This document shows, piece by piece, positions 12,701 through 22,041 of a stretch of 64,000 nt of DNA (its first letter is position 1; every line of letters begins with the position of its first letter). Both the position numbers and the translations under genes were made by a program. The notes below the pieces were generated by a model that was not told the origin of the DNA, searched no databases, and was given only the letters and a program-made list of their open reading frames with translations. Source of the stretch: Phoronis australis (taxonomy: Eukaryota; Phoronida; Phoronidae); assembly GCA_002633005.1 (NCBI GenBank), contig NMRA01000021.1, positions 1,552,896 to 1,616,895 of the forward strand, read 5' to 3'.

Positions 12701-14695
12701 CAGGTACATATCAAAATGTATTGTGAGGAAAGAGACAAGAAATCAAAACAGTTGGAGCTCACATTATTATATTGTGTTTCTATTCAAGTAGCACTCAGCC
12801 TGATTCAACCGTATATGCCGAAACGTTGACTTACACAATGTCTTTGTTTATGTATGCGCTGATTTTAAAGTTCGCACTCATATTTTGATCAAAAACAAAT
12901 GAATTCAATAATAAACTAAAATCCAACAAGCCTCACCACTCTACCCCACCGGTTCCAAGCGTAGAATCCACCACTCGCCTGCAACACCTGTATGATGTAG
13001 TACTTGTTGTTGTTGTTTCCAATGTTAGTCTGGTTCAACATGCAGTCAAAGTCTTTGTACACCTGTGTATAATTAGAAACAGGTCTATGAATCGTACAGG
13101 TATTGATCATATCCACATCAATATGTACGAAATACGCAAACTGTTTTGCTGTTACTTCCTGAAAGCCAGAAACACATTATGTAGATAACTTCGCTAAATA
13201 CTCAATCTTCTTACCATTTGGACATCACCTGACACAACTTTCATGCATTTTTCTCTACGGTTTCCAAGAAGCACACAGTTAAGCAGAAAAGGGCATTCTT
13301 AACCCATTACACCAGTCAATCAGAGTTCCCAATGCCTGACATATTCTTTTTCTATTACACCTTAGTAAACTTAGCTTAGTAAACTAGTGTACAGTAATAC
13401 GCTTAAATGGCCATGGTGAATTTCATAAATTCAGTGTTCTCCACAACCTACTTTGACTCATCGCAGTACCAAGTTTGAATTCCATCCAGACGAGTTTGGC
13501 TTACAGCACTTGCATTGAGTTTGAAAACCTAAGCTTTGGGAGATTAGCCAAATCTTCAGCAAACTGGGACATTTTGGACTCTAGGCACCCCAATGCGTAT
13601 ATACTTAGAATTAACTGCGCAGATTATATTTAGCAGAGACACAAACTGCCAAACAGATTCATGGCTTTTGCAATTATTCCCGTTGAGTTTGAATTTATTT
13701 TCCGTCATTAAATCACTTTTTTGTAGTATTCCATTTTCACAAATGAAGGAAATTTGCTCAGTAGACCCAACGGATTTTCGAGAAAAAAATTTCAGTAACT
13801 ATGAAAGCGAAGCAATACTTTAATGTTGTTTAGAAAACGAAAAATTAACAATCCTATTCTTTACTTAATAACTAATTGTTTTTGAATTAAAACTTTCACT
13901 CAGTTCTGTTATAAAAAACGAACAAAATATTTTGGTAAAGCATTGAAGGACATTTTGTCTCATCTCAAAAGTTACATGCATCCCAGCATTACAAATATCC
14001 CCAAACAAAAGTAGGTTTCAAGATCAGAAAAGAACTGTCAGAGTCAATTGTGAAACATTCTCATGATTTTTGTTTCACCTTGCAGGTCTTAAATCAATTA
14101 TGAACCCAACAACAAAACAGAAGTGTACAAATTGATGAAGACAAATGGCAGTGGTACAGGATATAGGCTGCACTTGATTGTCTCCATCAATGACAGCAGG
14201 TTAACTGACTAAGATATTGAATTGGTTATCGATGACGACTTCCGCCTTATAAACCAATCCGGTGGAACTTGTAAAGTGAATCAATAGTAGCCACCATTAA
14301 CAGCATAAAAAGACTCTACAGAGGTTATTACAACTTGCGATATTTTATTGAAAAAAAATCTCATGAATGATCCCATGTGGATACAAAAACCATCTACCCA
14401 CAAAATCAAGAATACTTTTCCATGTATTGAGTGAATGGATCGGATAATACACTGAGGAAACTGCAATGCGGTATTACTTTGTTACATATGAGCTGAAAGA
14501 GTGTAACAGCATATAATCTCTTACCGAAGCGCCTGCCACAGGGAAATATGAATCTACTTTAAAGGTCTTCTTCTTTCCTTTGTCTGCCTCTTTCAACTTT
14601 GTCACCGTGTCAACAGGTGTCACTACCTCTTGTTTTGCTTTTTTGCCACCAGCACCCTTTGAGCCTGCTGTGGTAGACTTGCGCTTAGGAGGCAT
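3583..14695 (-). CDS. PARP3: Poly(ADP-ribose) polymerase 3 (PARP3), ten coding exons
   Basis: DNA-damage-responsive nuclear mono-ADP-ribosyltransferase that uses NAD+ and acts in double-strand break repair. The coding exons are 14525-14695, 12937-13062, 12256-12429, 10953-11097, 8972-9198, 7615-7767, 7209-7298, 6019-6196, 5029-5184 and 3583-3758. They sum to 1596 bp, and every GT/AG junction keeps phase, giving 531 aa, close to human PARP3. Domains: a basic N-terminus (PPKRK, KKAK), WGR at about 58-150 (NRWGRVGEKG), helical regulatory domain at about 170-330 (DVKKMPLGKLSK, LADIELAQ) and catalytic domain from about 333 to the end. The triad is His380 (LLWHGTN), Tyr410 (GIYFAS) and Glu510 (GQSEYLVY), offset by four from my recollection of human His384/Tyr414/Glu514. 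The PARP3-specific linker VALGKEHHI is present and there are no zinc fingers, which separates it from PARP1; the short N-terminus and WGR sequence fit PARP3 better than PARP2. A 5' non-coding exon is possible, because ttttag lies just before the ATG. Confidence 0.95.
5029..5184 (-). CDS. PARP3: PARP3 coding exon 9 (catalytic domain)
   Basis: Completes the split Val codon and encodes RPAGHGKQTGIMFLNEVAL, GKEHHITRDDSSLKRAP and GFDSIIARGRTEP. Acceptor tgtgtacag, donor GTATGT in phase 1. The VALGKEHHI stretch is strongly PARP3-like. Confidence 0.94.
6019..6196 (-). CDS. PARP3: PARP3 coding exon 8 (NAD+-binding core, His380 and Tyr410)
   Basis: Encodes NERFRVHDKLANRKLLWHGT, then VAAILKSGLRIMPHSGGRV and GQGIYFASENMKSAMY. 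It holds the H and Y of the H-Y-E triad. Acceptor cattttag, donor GTACGT, ending in phase 1. Not detected as one long open frame, but unambiguous by translation. Confidence 0.92.
7209..7298 (-). CDS. PARP3: PARP3 coding exon 7 (start of catalytic domain)
   Basis: A 90-bp exon encoding VIEKYFESTKAGGYFKMEL, DDVWTIDRKGE. Acceptor cattttcag, donor GTGAAT, phase 0 at both ends. Confidence 0.88.
7615..7767 (-). CDS. PARP3: PARP3 coding exon 6 (end of helical domain)
   Basis: Encodes VLADIELAQSMEKSAEKV to KKEKEFQ, including the conserved HPLDVNYELLNC. Acceptor atggcag; the donor CAG/GTTCTG is a weak match to the consensus. 153 bp, phase 0. Confidence 0.9.
7921..8155. mobile_element. hAT-type MITE in PARP3 intron 5
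   Basis: A 235-bp element with terminal inverted repeats CAGTGGCAGATCTACA and (reverse complement of the other end) CAGAGACGGATCTACA, followed inward by G-rich runs on both sides. The CAG(T/A)G(G/A)C start fits hAT non-autonomous elements. No clean 8-bp target duplication is left. Open frames in both directions are byproducts of the low-complexity core. Confidence 0.7.
8972..9198 (-). CDS. PARP3: PARP3 coding exon 5 (helical domain)
   Basis: Completes the split codon (G|AT, Asp) and encodes VKKMPLGKLSKTQIAKGFEV, then LSSNFYTLIPHDFGRQRPP and MDMLL. Donor GTATGTC. Its acceptor (atcattccag) sits eight bases from a long ATT microsatellite that replaces the usual polypyrimidine tract. Confidence 0.93.
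9206..9250. repeat. ATA/TTA trinucleotide microsatellite next to the PARP3 exon 5 acceptor
   Basis: About fourteen ATA/ATT repeats with one ACA interruption, starting eight bases from the splice acceptor of PARP3 exon 5. On the gene strand it forms the region where the branch site and pyrimidine tract should lie. Confidence 0.95.
9427..9665 (+). mobile_element. tRNA-derived SINE in PARP3 intron 4
   Basis: The head resembles a tRNA: an A-box-like tggcctagtgtgatagg, a B-box-like GGTTCAAGTCC with a perfect 5-bp T stem (gtggg/cccac), and ggcagtg near 9427 that can pair with cactgtt near 9490. Extra bases between the T stem and the acceptor arm, and a poor anticodon arm, argue against a working tRNA. 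About 170 bp of unrelated body follows, ending in a T-rich tail (attttttata), as in a SINE. Confidence 0.6.
10953..11097 (-). CDS. PARP3: PARP3 coding exon 4 (linker and start of helical domain)
   Basis: Encodes ATDVVDSGAKVTSDKK, then LPCKLDKTTQALIKLIFDQD and MFKEAMQNFEI. Acceptor ttgcag, donor GTGAGT; 145 bp ending in phase 1. It matches the start of the PARP regulatory helical bundle. Confidence 0.9.
12256..12429 (-). CDS. PARP3: PARP3 coding exon 3 (WGR domain, second half)
   Basis: Starts GEKGANSLNGPV after acceptor aacaacag and continues through FKKKFKDKTKNDWDKRDDF to GGEDDE. The donor is GTTGGT. It is 174 bp, phase 0. KTKNDW and KPVAGKY match the conserved end of the WGR fold. Confidence 0.92.
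12937..13062 (-). CDS. PARP3: PARP3 coding exon 2 (WGR domain, first half)
   Basis: Encodes VYKDFDCMLNQTNI through NRWGRV, the hallmark of the DNA-binding WGR domain. Acceptor ttatacacag before GTG TAC; donor GTGAGG after GTG; 126 bp, phase 0 at both ends. A longer open frame upstream (VDMINTC...) is treated as intron because the chosen acceptor restores alignment with PARP3 proteins. Confidence 0.9.
14525..14695 (-). CDS. PARP3: PARP3 coding exon 1 (aa 1-57)
   Basis: Starts at the ATG read from 14695 (MPPKRKSTTAG). It encodes the lysine-rich N-terminal tail with likely nuclear localisation clusters, ending PVAGAS. The donor is GTAAGAG at 14524, phase 0. A possible acceptor (ttttag) lies 7-8 nt upstream of the ATG, so the 5' UTR may be split. 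Confidence 0.9.
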
Positions 14696-14921
14696 TGTAT
14701 TGCTAAAACTGATGAAATATTACAATAAGGTACGTGTTGATCCCCAGCTGAGCTAACAATTCATTGTCAAATTCTAGCCAAGGTTCTTGATCCACAAATA
14801 CAACACACAACACAATGCTGTGGAGAGATGGTGCTCTCACATCACTTAGGATTAAAACATCGTGCTATCAATCCAGTGTGCATCACAAAAAAACTGATTT
14901 TGACTTATACAATGTGTCGTT

Positions 14922-15146
14922 ACAAAATTTGTCTCAAATTTTTCCTCAGACAAACTGGAGGTGATTTCAGAGCATTGAAGGAACTTACAGTTTGTTATTG
15001 CTTGAGACCAGGCTCCACAAAATGGCATGTCGCAGCACGCCATTTTATACACTGAGCCTGGTCTCAACAAATAACAAACTGTCCGATCTTTGCAAAACAA
15101 GAAATCATTTGCCATATGATTCAGGAAAAAGTTGAGACAAATTTTA
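14922..15146. mobile_element. Foldback (inverted-repeat) MITE
   Basis: A nearly palindromic element of about 225 bp upstream of PARP3. The inner arms (acagtttgttatt...gagaccaggctc, then caaaatggc) and their complements are separated by only about 12 bases, and outer arms (acaaaatttgtctcaa...ttttcct) also pair. Its transcript would form a long hairpin. No transposase sequence. Confidence 0.75.
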
Positions 15147-17324
15147 AAGCAGTGAGTGGTTCAAGTTGCGAGTTCTTTTCTTGGAGAGACTGGGAGATTA
15201 TAGCTGCCTTGTGTTATTGAAATGAATGATGAGGTTAAAACCAAACACTTATCGTAATAAGGTAACCAATGATAGAGAGACCATGCTTTTCTGGAAATGA
15301 ACAGAATAGATCGTTCGCAAGATAAGAGGATTCATTTTCGTTCCCCTTTAATTGATGTCCTGAGGTTTGTAAGAACTCGAGCTGGCTTTCCATGTGCAGA
15401 GCTGAAGACTATTATTTGTCACACTTTTCTATGGAACTAAGTTTTATTTTTACTTATGTTGGGGTTTTAATTAGGAAAAAAAATTTACGGTAAATATAAT
15501 CTAAAAAAATGACCGAGACTGATTCTGACCACCAATCAAATGATGATTATTAAGCAGGCAGATATTCAAGTCATTCTTCACTTTTTCTGAAGGTGGCACT
15601 GAATTCTTTTTCCAGTCTTGACAAACAATGAACGTGATGTGCAAACAGTGTTTAAGAACACCAAATTACCGGTATTTATTTCTCAGCCAGTAAGCAAAAC
15701 CCGATGGAATTTCACCCAGCACATCGTACTTTTCACCCCCTATCTCCCTACACTGGCCTTCATCGTACAAGATCACAGATGCAGTATAGTACAGTGAGTC
15801 TATCCGTAGCCTTCACTCGCGTGAGGGGAATGGTGGCTGTGCCTTCTGAGGGTTGAGGTGAAGATTAGAGAGCTCTATTAATTCTAACCAAGGAGGTCAC
15901 TGCACCTCATGTGCAGTGCCTCAAGCAGTCAAAACTAATGTTTTAATAGAATCATATAGTGATTTTAAGCTTCAGGGGAATGTTTTAATCATTGGAGAGA
16001 AATTTTGGGACCTGGTGAACAGAATTTCACGATTTTTTACATTTTTCAGAGTGGCTGTGGTCAATATCTGTTGCTGCTCGGGTAAATTCCAGGACACAAT
16101 GCTGATTGATAAGCTTCCAAGCACCCATGGCGTGACAGTGCACCCACAATCGACAGCGCACCCATGATCGACATCGCACCACAATTACCTAGAAATTTCA
16201 AATCGCCCTACAGCTGTCTGGGATGGTTTACTAGTACCTCGTCACTTTGTCGTGAAACTTGTATTCAGATGCAAAGCTAACAACCGCAGGGTTGCATGAA
16301 AAATCTGGGAGTTAACGCACACTCACTTTGCCGTTACAGCCATTTAAGCATAAAATAATTCAATAAACATCTGATTCATTTTCTTGGATCAATCTCCAAC
16401 TTTTGTAACTGAATAAAGTCTGTAGTCGACTTGAAATCAGTAAGCTCTTTACACGTGTACGCGTCATTTACCTAACTTTTTGCAGCATCTCTCGGGAGAT
16501 GATGACAGATTCACTGAAGCTCATTTTGCTCAGAAATCAGGTTCACTGACCAGTGTTAAAATACTAAAAAAAATATAAGGAAGGGGAACCAATTCTGATA
16601 ACTTGTTGTACGTGACATGTACGCAACCTTGTCGAAGAAGAATAGCTGATTGAAAAATCATCAAAAGGTGAAATTGGTAATACAAGATAGTGATGAAGCT
16701 CTATTTCATGGCGTTGAAAGTTGGCATATAAGATTTGCTCCATAACTTCAGCAGCAGAATGCATAACAACAATCTTTTAGCACCATGCAGTAACTAAATT
16801 GTTTACTCAACAAGGAAGAGTTACTTTAAACAAGGTTAATTTTTGTGTCTGATGTTATTTGGACATTTTTTATCCACATCGGTACAGCTTTGCACCTAGC
16901 AAGGCAACTTATTTTGATCTGTTAGAATAGAACATGCCTCCCCATCAGGAAGGTAATTACAAGCATGCACCATTTCACAGCGGCACAGATCTATACGACA
17001 CAGATTCGCTATCTCGCCACAAAGTGATGTGCGTAATTACCTGCTAACGCTTGACCTTTGAGTTCCACGGAGGTCAAACAATGAATGACCCAATACCCAA
17101 TAGCAACCAACTACGCCTACTGCAATTGCCACAAGGCACAATTGGGATGAAATTGCGAACCTCGCCAGATTTCTGGTGCACCTGTGTCACTGTGTAATGG
17201 AGTACCCGGTCTTTAGGCCTACTTATATGGTGAATACTATTACAACAAGTATGCTCCAACACTCCAACAGATCAAAATAAGCTACCATGAAAACAAGCCT
17301 CCAAGGGCAAGGTTACAAATTTAC
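15147..17324. other. Region upstream of PARP3, no gene identified
   Basis: No coding exon could be supported. About 16.2-16.9 kb is a diverged relative of about 55.58-56.1 kb: shared blocks include a tcgtgaa(a/g)cttg start, a gcatg(a/c)aaaatctgg block, a cgttac(a/g)gcc block and agatgatgaca. The PARP3 promoter presumably lies just above 14.7 kb, but no motif pins it down. Confidence 0.4.
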
Positions 17325-18548
17325 GAAGTACAATCGACTAGTACAACAAGCAGTCATCATCGAATCATCGAATCAAGGCAGTTCAGTTGTGAAGTGTCAG
17401 TATAATTCAGAAACTTAAAGAAGTTGAGTATTTACCGCACTCTTATCAACTAGTAGATGATAAAACAAGGCATTCAACCAGCGCTCAACATCCAATACAA
17501 TGATCGATTTCCTAACCTTGCTCTCAACTAAGTCTTTGCCGAGCCTAAACTTGATTGACCGGTATGTTTTGCTAGAAACAGGAAGTTGTAAGAGAACAAT
17601 TAAATTCGACGATGTCGTTTCCTAAACTTATTATCTATATTCTGAAGTAAAATACTTACCATAAAGCAAAATAAAAGTAAAATTTCACTTGTGACTATGA
17701 AAACGAAAGTTTTTAAAGATCTGGTCGTCGAAAAATATCTTTTTACCTATTATACTCTTTAGCGTTTGGAGAACACAAAAAGCAGTAAACAATGAAAAAT
17801 GATTGGAAGTGTTCGCTGTAGTTTTCATCAAAATTTTGTTAAAAGGCTCACTTTTGTTCGTTTTTTGTGTGATGTTACGAAACTACGTAGAGGCCGTCAA
17901 ATGCCTGCTGGAAAAATTGCTCTTTACGAAAACCCGTTACCTGAAGAAGGTCAGTGACAGTGAAATCTAGCCAGCCAGGCACCTCCGCTTTTAAACTTGG
18001 AAATAATCATCAGATAATGACCATCGTCTGTGCTGGCGCAAGTGGCACAGACAATGGAGATCTTATAGGAGCTTCATACACCGGAAGCTTTTCGGCGAAT
18101 TATGCCTCGCACTGACTAAAACATCAAAGTCACATTGTTATAAATTTGTTTTGTGCATAGATGGACACCTTAGCTAGGAGGTCGTCGATGTAGTCGGATA
18201 TAATGGACCCTAACTTACTTATTCCAAATAAATCCACTAAATGTGGGTCTGAATGAATGATTTTGATATCGTTGCATTCCTCAGACATCTGGCTATCCAT
18301 TCATTTCCACCTCACGACCCTCAATTACTCCGTTCCATAACTACGCTATTCCAAACTCTGTCCACTTTAGCCATGCGCATTGTGAAATTGACAGCCATTT
18401 CAGGGAACTTACTATATCTAGTGCCATCTATCGGCGATCTGCTACTACACATGCTGTTCCTTTTCATCAGTCAATGTCATTGGTCGATTTTGTCAATTAT
18501 TAATGTCATCGTTCGGGTCTCATGGACGACGATAACATGACGATGACA
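17325..18548. repeat. 1.2-kb direct duplication, copy 1
   Basis: Nearly the same sequence as 19013-20242, differing by scattered substitutions and small indels. It ends exactly where a LINE fragment begins (after cgatgaca). Both copies contain GTAAGT and GTAACG donor-like sites on the minus strand and a CAGGAAGT ETS-like motif, so this could be a duplicated regulatory or 5' exon region, but none of this is proven. Confidence 0.85.
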
Positions 18549-18907
18549 TTATCATACTTTAACTTTGGCCCAAGGTTCATTGACACGGTCAAAACACTCT
18601 ACAACAAATCTTGTCTCTGTGTTCTCCAACATGGATTTTTCTCTGAATTTTTTGAAATGGGGAGAGGCTGTCGTCAAGGAGACCCCATTTCTCCTTACCT
18701 TTTTTATTATGTGTAGAATTATTGGGTAATTTAATTCGTCGGGATGGTGGCATCACTGGTGTCAGGATAGGTGTTTCTGAGTTTAAATTGATCCAGTACG
18801 CTGACGACACTTGTTTGATTTTGGACGGTTCTGAGTTATCTCTAAGATCATCTTTGAATTTAATTGACCAATTTGNGTTTGAATCAACGAATACTATATA
18901 TTTGTGA
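18549..18907 (+). pseudogene. L1/Tx1-like LINE reverse transcriptase fragment
   Basis: Encodes YFNFGPRFIDTVKTLYN, GRGCRQGDPISPYLF and then, after a frameshift near 18716, LIQYADDTCLILDGS. GCRQGDPxSPYLF and YADDT are conserved RT motifs (blocks 4 and 5) of L1-like non-LTR elements; the YADD aspartates are the metal-binding site. Only part of the RT remains, with a shift and an N. It sits between the two 1.2-kb direct repeats. Confidence 0.85.
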
Positions 18908-19012
18908 GAGTTAAATCAAGTCCTATTCAGATCATAACTTTGAAGTGGAATAATTGGGTGAGTAAGACAACAAGCCGGTTTTATGCTTAGGCGGACGACT
19001 ATAGGGTTTCGG

Positions 19013-20242
19013 AGTGTACAATCCACTACACTACAATACAAGCAGTCATCGACAGTTCAGTTGTGAAGTGTCAGTATAATTCAAAAACTTAAAGAAGTTG
19101 AGCATTTACCGTACTCTTATCAACTAGTAGATGTTAAAACAAGGCATTCAACCAGCGCTCAACATCCAATACAATGATCGATTTCCTAACCTTGCTCTCA
19201 ACCTCAGTCTTTGCCGAGCCTAAACTTGATTGACCGGTATGTTTTGCTAGAAACAGGAAGTTGTAATAGAACAATTATATTCGACGATGTCGTTTCCTAA
19301 ACTTATTATCTATATTCTGAAGTAAAATACTTACCATAAAGCAAAATAAAAGTAAAATTTCACTTGTGACAATGAAAACGAAAGTTTTTAAAGATCTGGT
19401 CGTCGAAAAATATCTTTTTACCTATTATACTCTTTAACGTTTGGAGAACACAAAAAGCAGTAAACAATGAAAAATGATTGGAACTGTTCGCTGTAGTTTT
19501 CATCAAAATTTTGTTAAAAGGCTCACTTTTGTTCGTTTTTTGTGTGATGTTACGAAACTACGTAGAGGCCGTCAAATGCCTGCTGGAAAAATTGCTCTTT
19601 ACGAAAACCCGTTACCTGAAGAAGGTCAGTGACAGTGAAATCTAGCCAGTCAGGCACCTTCGGCTTCGGCTTCGCTTTTAAAAATTAAATTTGGAACTAG
19701 ATAATGACCATCGTCTGTGCTGGCGCAAGTAGCACAGACAATGGAGATCTTATAGGAGCTTCATACGCCGGAAGCTTTTGGGCGAATTATGCCTCGCACT
19801 GACTAAAACATCAAAGTCACATTGTTATAAAATAAATTTGTTTTGTGCATAGATGGACACCTTGGCTTAGCTAGGAGGTCGTCGATGTAGTCAGATATGG
19901 ACCCTAACTTACTTATTCCAAATAAATCCACTAAATGTGGGTCTGAATGAATGATTTTGATATCGTTGCATTCCTCAGACATCTGGCTATCCATTCATTT
20001 CCACCTCACGACCCTCAATTACTCTGTTCTATAACTACGCTATTCCAAACTCTGTCCACTTTAGCCACGCGCATTGTGAAATCGGCAGCCATTTCAGGGA
20101 ACTTACTACATCTAGCGCCATCTATCGGTGATCTACTCCTACACGCGCTGTTCCTTTTCATCAGTCAATGTCATTGGTCGATTTTGTCAATTATTAATGT
20201 CATCGTACGCGTCTCATGGACGACGATAACATGACGATGACA
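19013..20242. repeat. 1.2-kb direct duplication, copy 2
   Basis: Second copy of 17325-18548. It continues without a break into 20243-20340, where a 32-bp perfect inverted repeat closes, so it keeps flanking sequence that copy 1 lost to the LINE fragment. Confidence 0.85.
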
Positions 20243-20335
20243 GATAAGATGGCGAGAGTGAGGATGACGAGAGCAGACATAACAATGATTAATAACGATG
20301 ACGTTAATAATTGACAAAATCGACCAATGACATTG
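20166..20335. repeat. 32-bp perfect inverted repeat
   Basis: The arm at 20166-20197 (caatgtcattggtcgatttt...) is the exact reverse complement of 20304-20335, with about 106 bp between. It is a possible foldback transposon end or strong cruciform. Copy 1 of the direct duplication keeps only the left arm (near 18473). Confidence 0.9.
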
Positions 20336-21898
20336 TTGGAAAAAATGTTGGCTTTCAGCGCCATGAAATATTGTGTCACATATTGGCCAGATTCTTTTTT
20401 CGACGATTCTTCAATTAATCAAGGAAGAGAGAACTTTTTAGTTTTTAATGATATTAACTTTGTAACTTTGTTGCAAAGCTGTACAAATATATCTTCGTAA
20501 TTGTCTGGTTAAAATCTTGCACTAAATTGTGTCATTACATTTGTTCACTCTCGAAAATTATTTTAACTGTGAGCAGTAGTTTTTAGTGTGATTGAAGCAA
20601 TTTCAATGTAAAAGTAAAAAATGTGCAAATTGTATAAGTCAGCTGACCAGAATAAGTAATGCCATTATTATAACAACAACAATATGGCTATGGAGGTTTT
20701 TAGCAATATATTTTATTTAACTTTGTAAATTAAAGGGTCAAAGAAGAAAATTAATTATTGACATGAAAGTCTAATTTTGTTCCATTTTGTTCCTTTTTGT
20801 AGGTATATTTTCAGCTAAATGTTATTGTTGGAGATTAGTTTGTTTGCAAGGCAATTTCAATTCAAAGGAGGGAATGCTATGACATTGCCTTGGATCTTGA
20901 TTGGCTTATGTTTTTAACTCCAGAATGTGGTTAAAAAGTGAAATGAAATGCAGACTGCTGGACCAACCAAATTCATGTATGACATGTACTCACGTTTTTT
21001 CAGATGTATTCTACCATAATCGTAATTTTATTATGATTTCAACACCTGCTCTGGCACCGATCGTAGATTTGGGTCAACGTTTATCCTCAACTTCTCTCAA
21101 AAAATTCAATTTAGTTTTCTTCGTATTTCAATTTTCTACTCAGTCAATCATTTGCCAAGCTTTGTTGTCATATGTTTACATGTTTACCGCGTTAGCGTAA
21201 CAAATTTTTACATGAACGATGTGCTCTTTATGCGTATAACATTACTCTTAGTATGCGTATAACTTTACACTGTTTTCACGTATTCACTCAAAAGTATACA
21301 TTTCTCACACAGGATGCTTGCGTTAATGCAACCCCTGATTTTTTGCTCTTTAATTTGAGCAGACGTTAACCTGGATGAGTATGGTTTGCTTTAGTCTGAG
21401 GTTCTGCTCCATGTGCAGGGATATTCCTGGACTGCACCTTTGTGCCATTAAGGCATAAAATATATAGAGACGGAAGTACATTGCAGCAGTGTGCCTTCCA
21501 GACCCATCTTTTAAAACACAACACTCTTCAAAAAATGCAAGATTCTCGTCAACTTTTTGCCAGTCGAGTAATATGTGATTCTTGTCTTAATCGCCCTTGG
21601 TGTTTCTGTTTCATATGTTACCACTTCAATTGCACTAAGTCTGCTGGGCATAACTTTTTGAAAAAAGGCACACGATTATGATCAGGTGTGACCAAAGGGC
21701 ACAGGTTCAAACCTGGCCATGAATATCCCTGCAACTGACACTGCCTGCTGATTATAAGTGGTCCATGTACTTCATAGAAGTTTTAAGTTATCAGCATAAA
21801 ATATGTGTAATCATAGGTGCCAGAACTGTGTTATTTTAATTTTCAAACTTTGCTTACTTTCGTTCAAGGACTTTAGCACATCTATTCTTGATTTCCAG
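20336..21898. other. Region upstream of the dsRBD/RNase H gene, no exon supported
   Basis: AT-rich. The first exon of the downstream gene should lie here or further up, but I cannot identify it. A 15-bp inverted repeat with one mismatch (gcagggatattc-tgg) pairs about 21416 with about 21730 and may be the ends of a small decayed element. Confidence 0.35.
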
Positions 21899-22041
21899 TT
21901 GAATACCTAAGAAAGAAATTTCCTCAACCCCAGCAGCTAGTTGATGAGGTCCTATCCTCAGTGGTGGCTGTGGACCCCACTGTCGTCCCACAGAAGACCA
22001 CTGTACCACTGATGCCATTTACACCTTGGGAAACATGGAAG
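21899..22041 (+). CDS. dsRBD/RNase H gene, exon a
   Basis: Acceptor gatttccag, then two bases completing a codon, then EYLRKKFPQPQQLVDEVLSS through PFTPWETWK; donor GTAAGG. FPQPxxLxxxV is the opening signature of DHX30-type modules. The preceding exon was not found. Confidence 0.7.

Noticed and set aside
13063-13118. N-terminal extension of PARP3 exon 2
   Set aside because: Open by chance; the ttatacacag acceptor gives the phase 0 join to exon 1 and the alignment expected of PARP3.
18253-18540. Plus-strand 95-codon frame, repeated at 19947-20234
   Set aside because: No family similarity, leucine/serine-rich antisense-type composition; persists because the DNA is duplicated.
21690-21745. B-box-like ggttcaaacct suggesting a tRNA or SINE
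   Set aside because: No matching A box or cloverleaf could be drawn.
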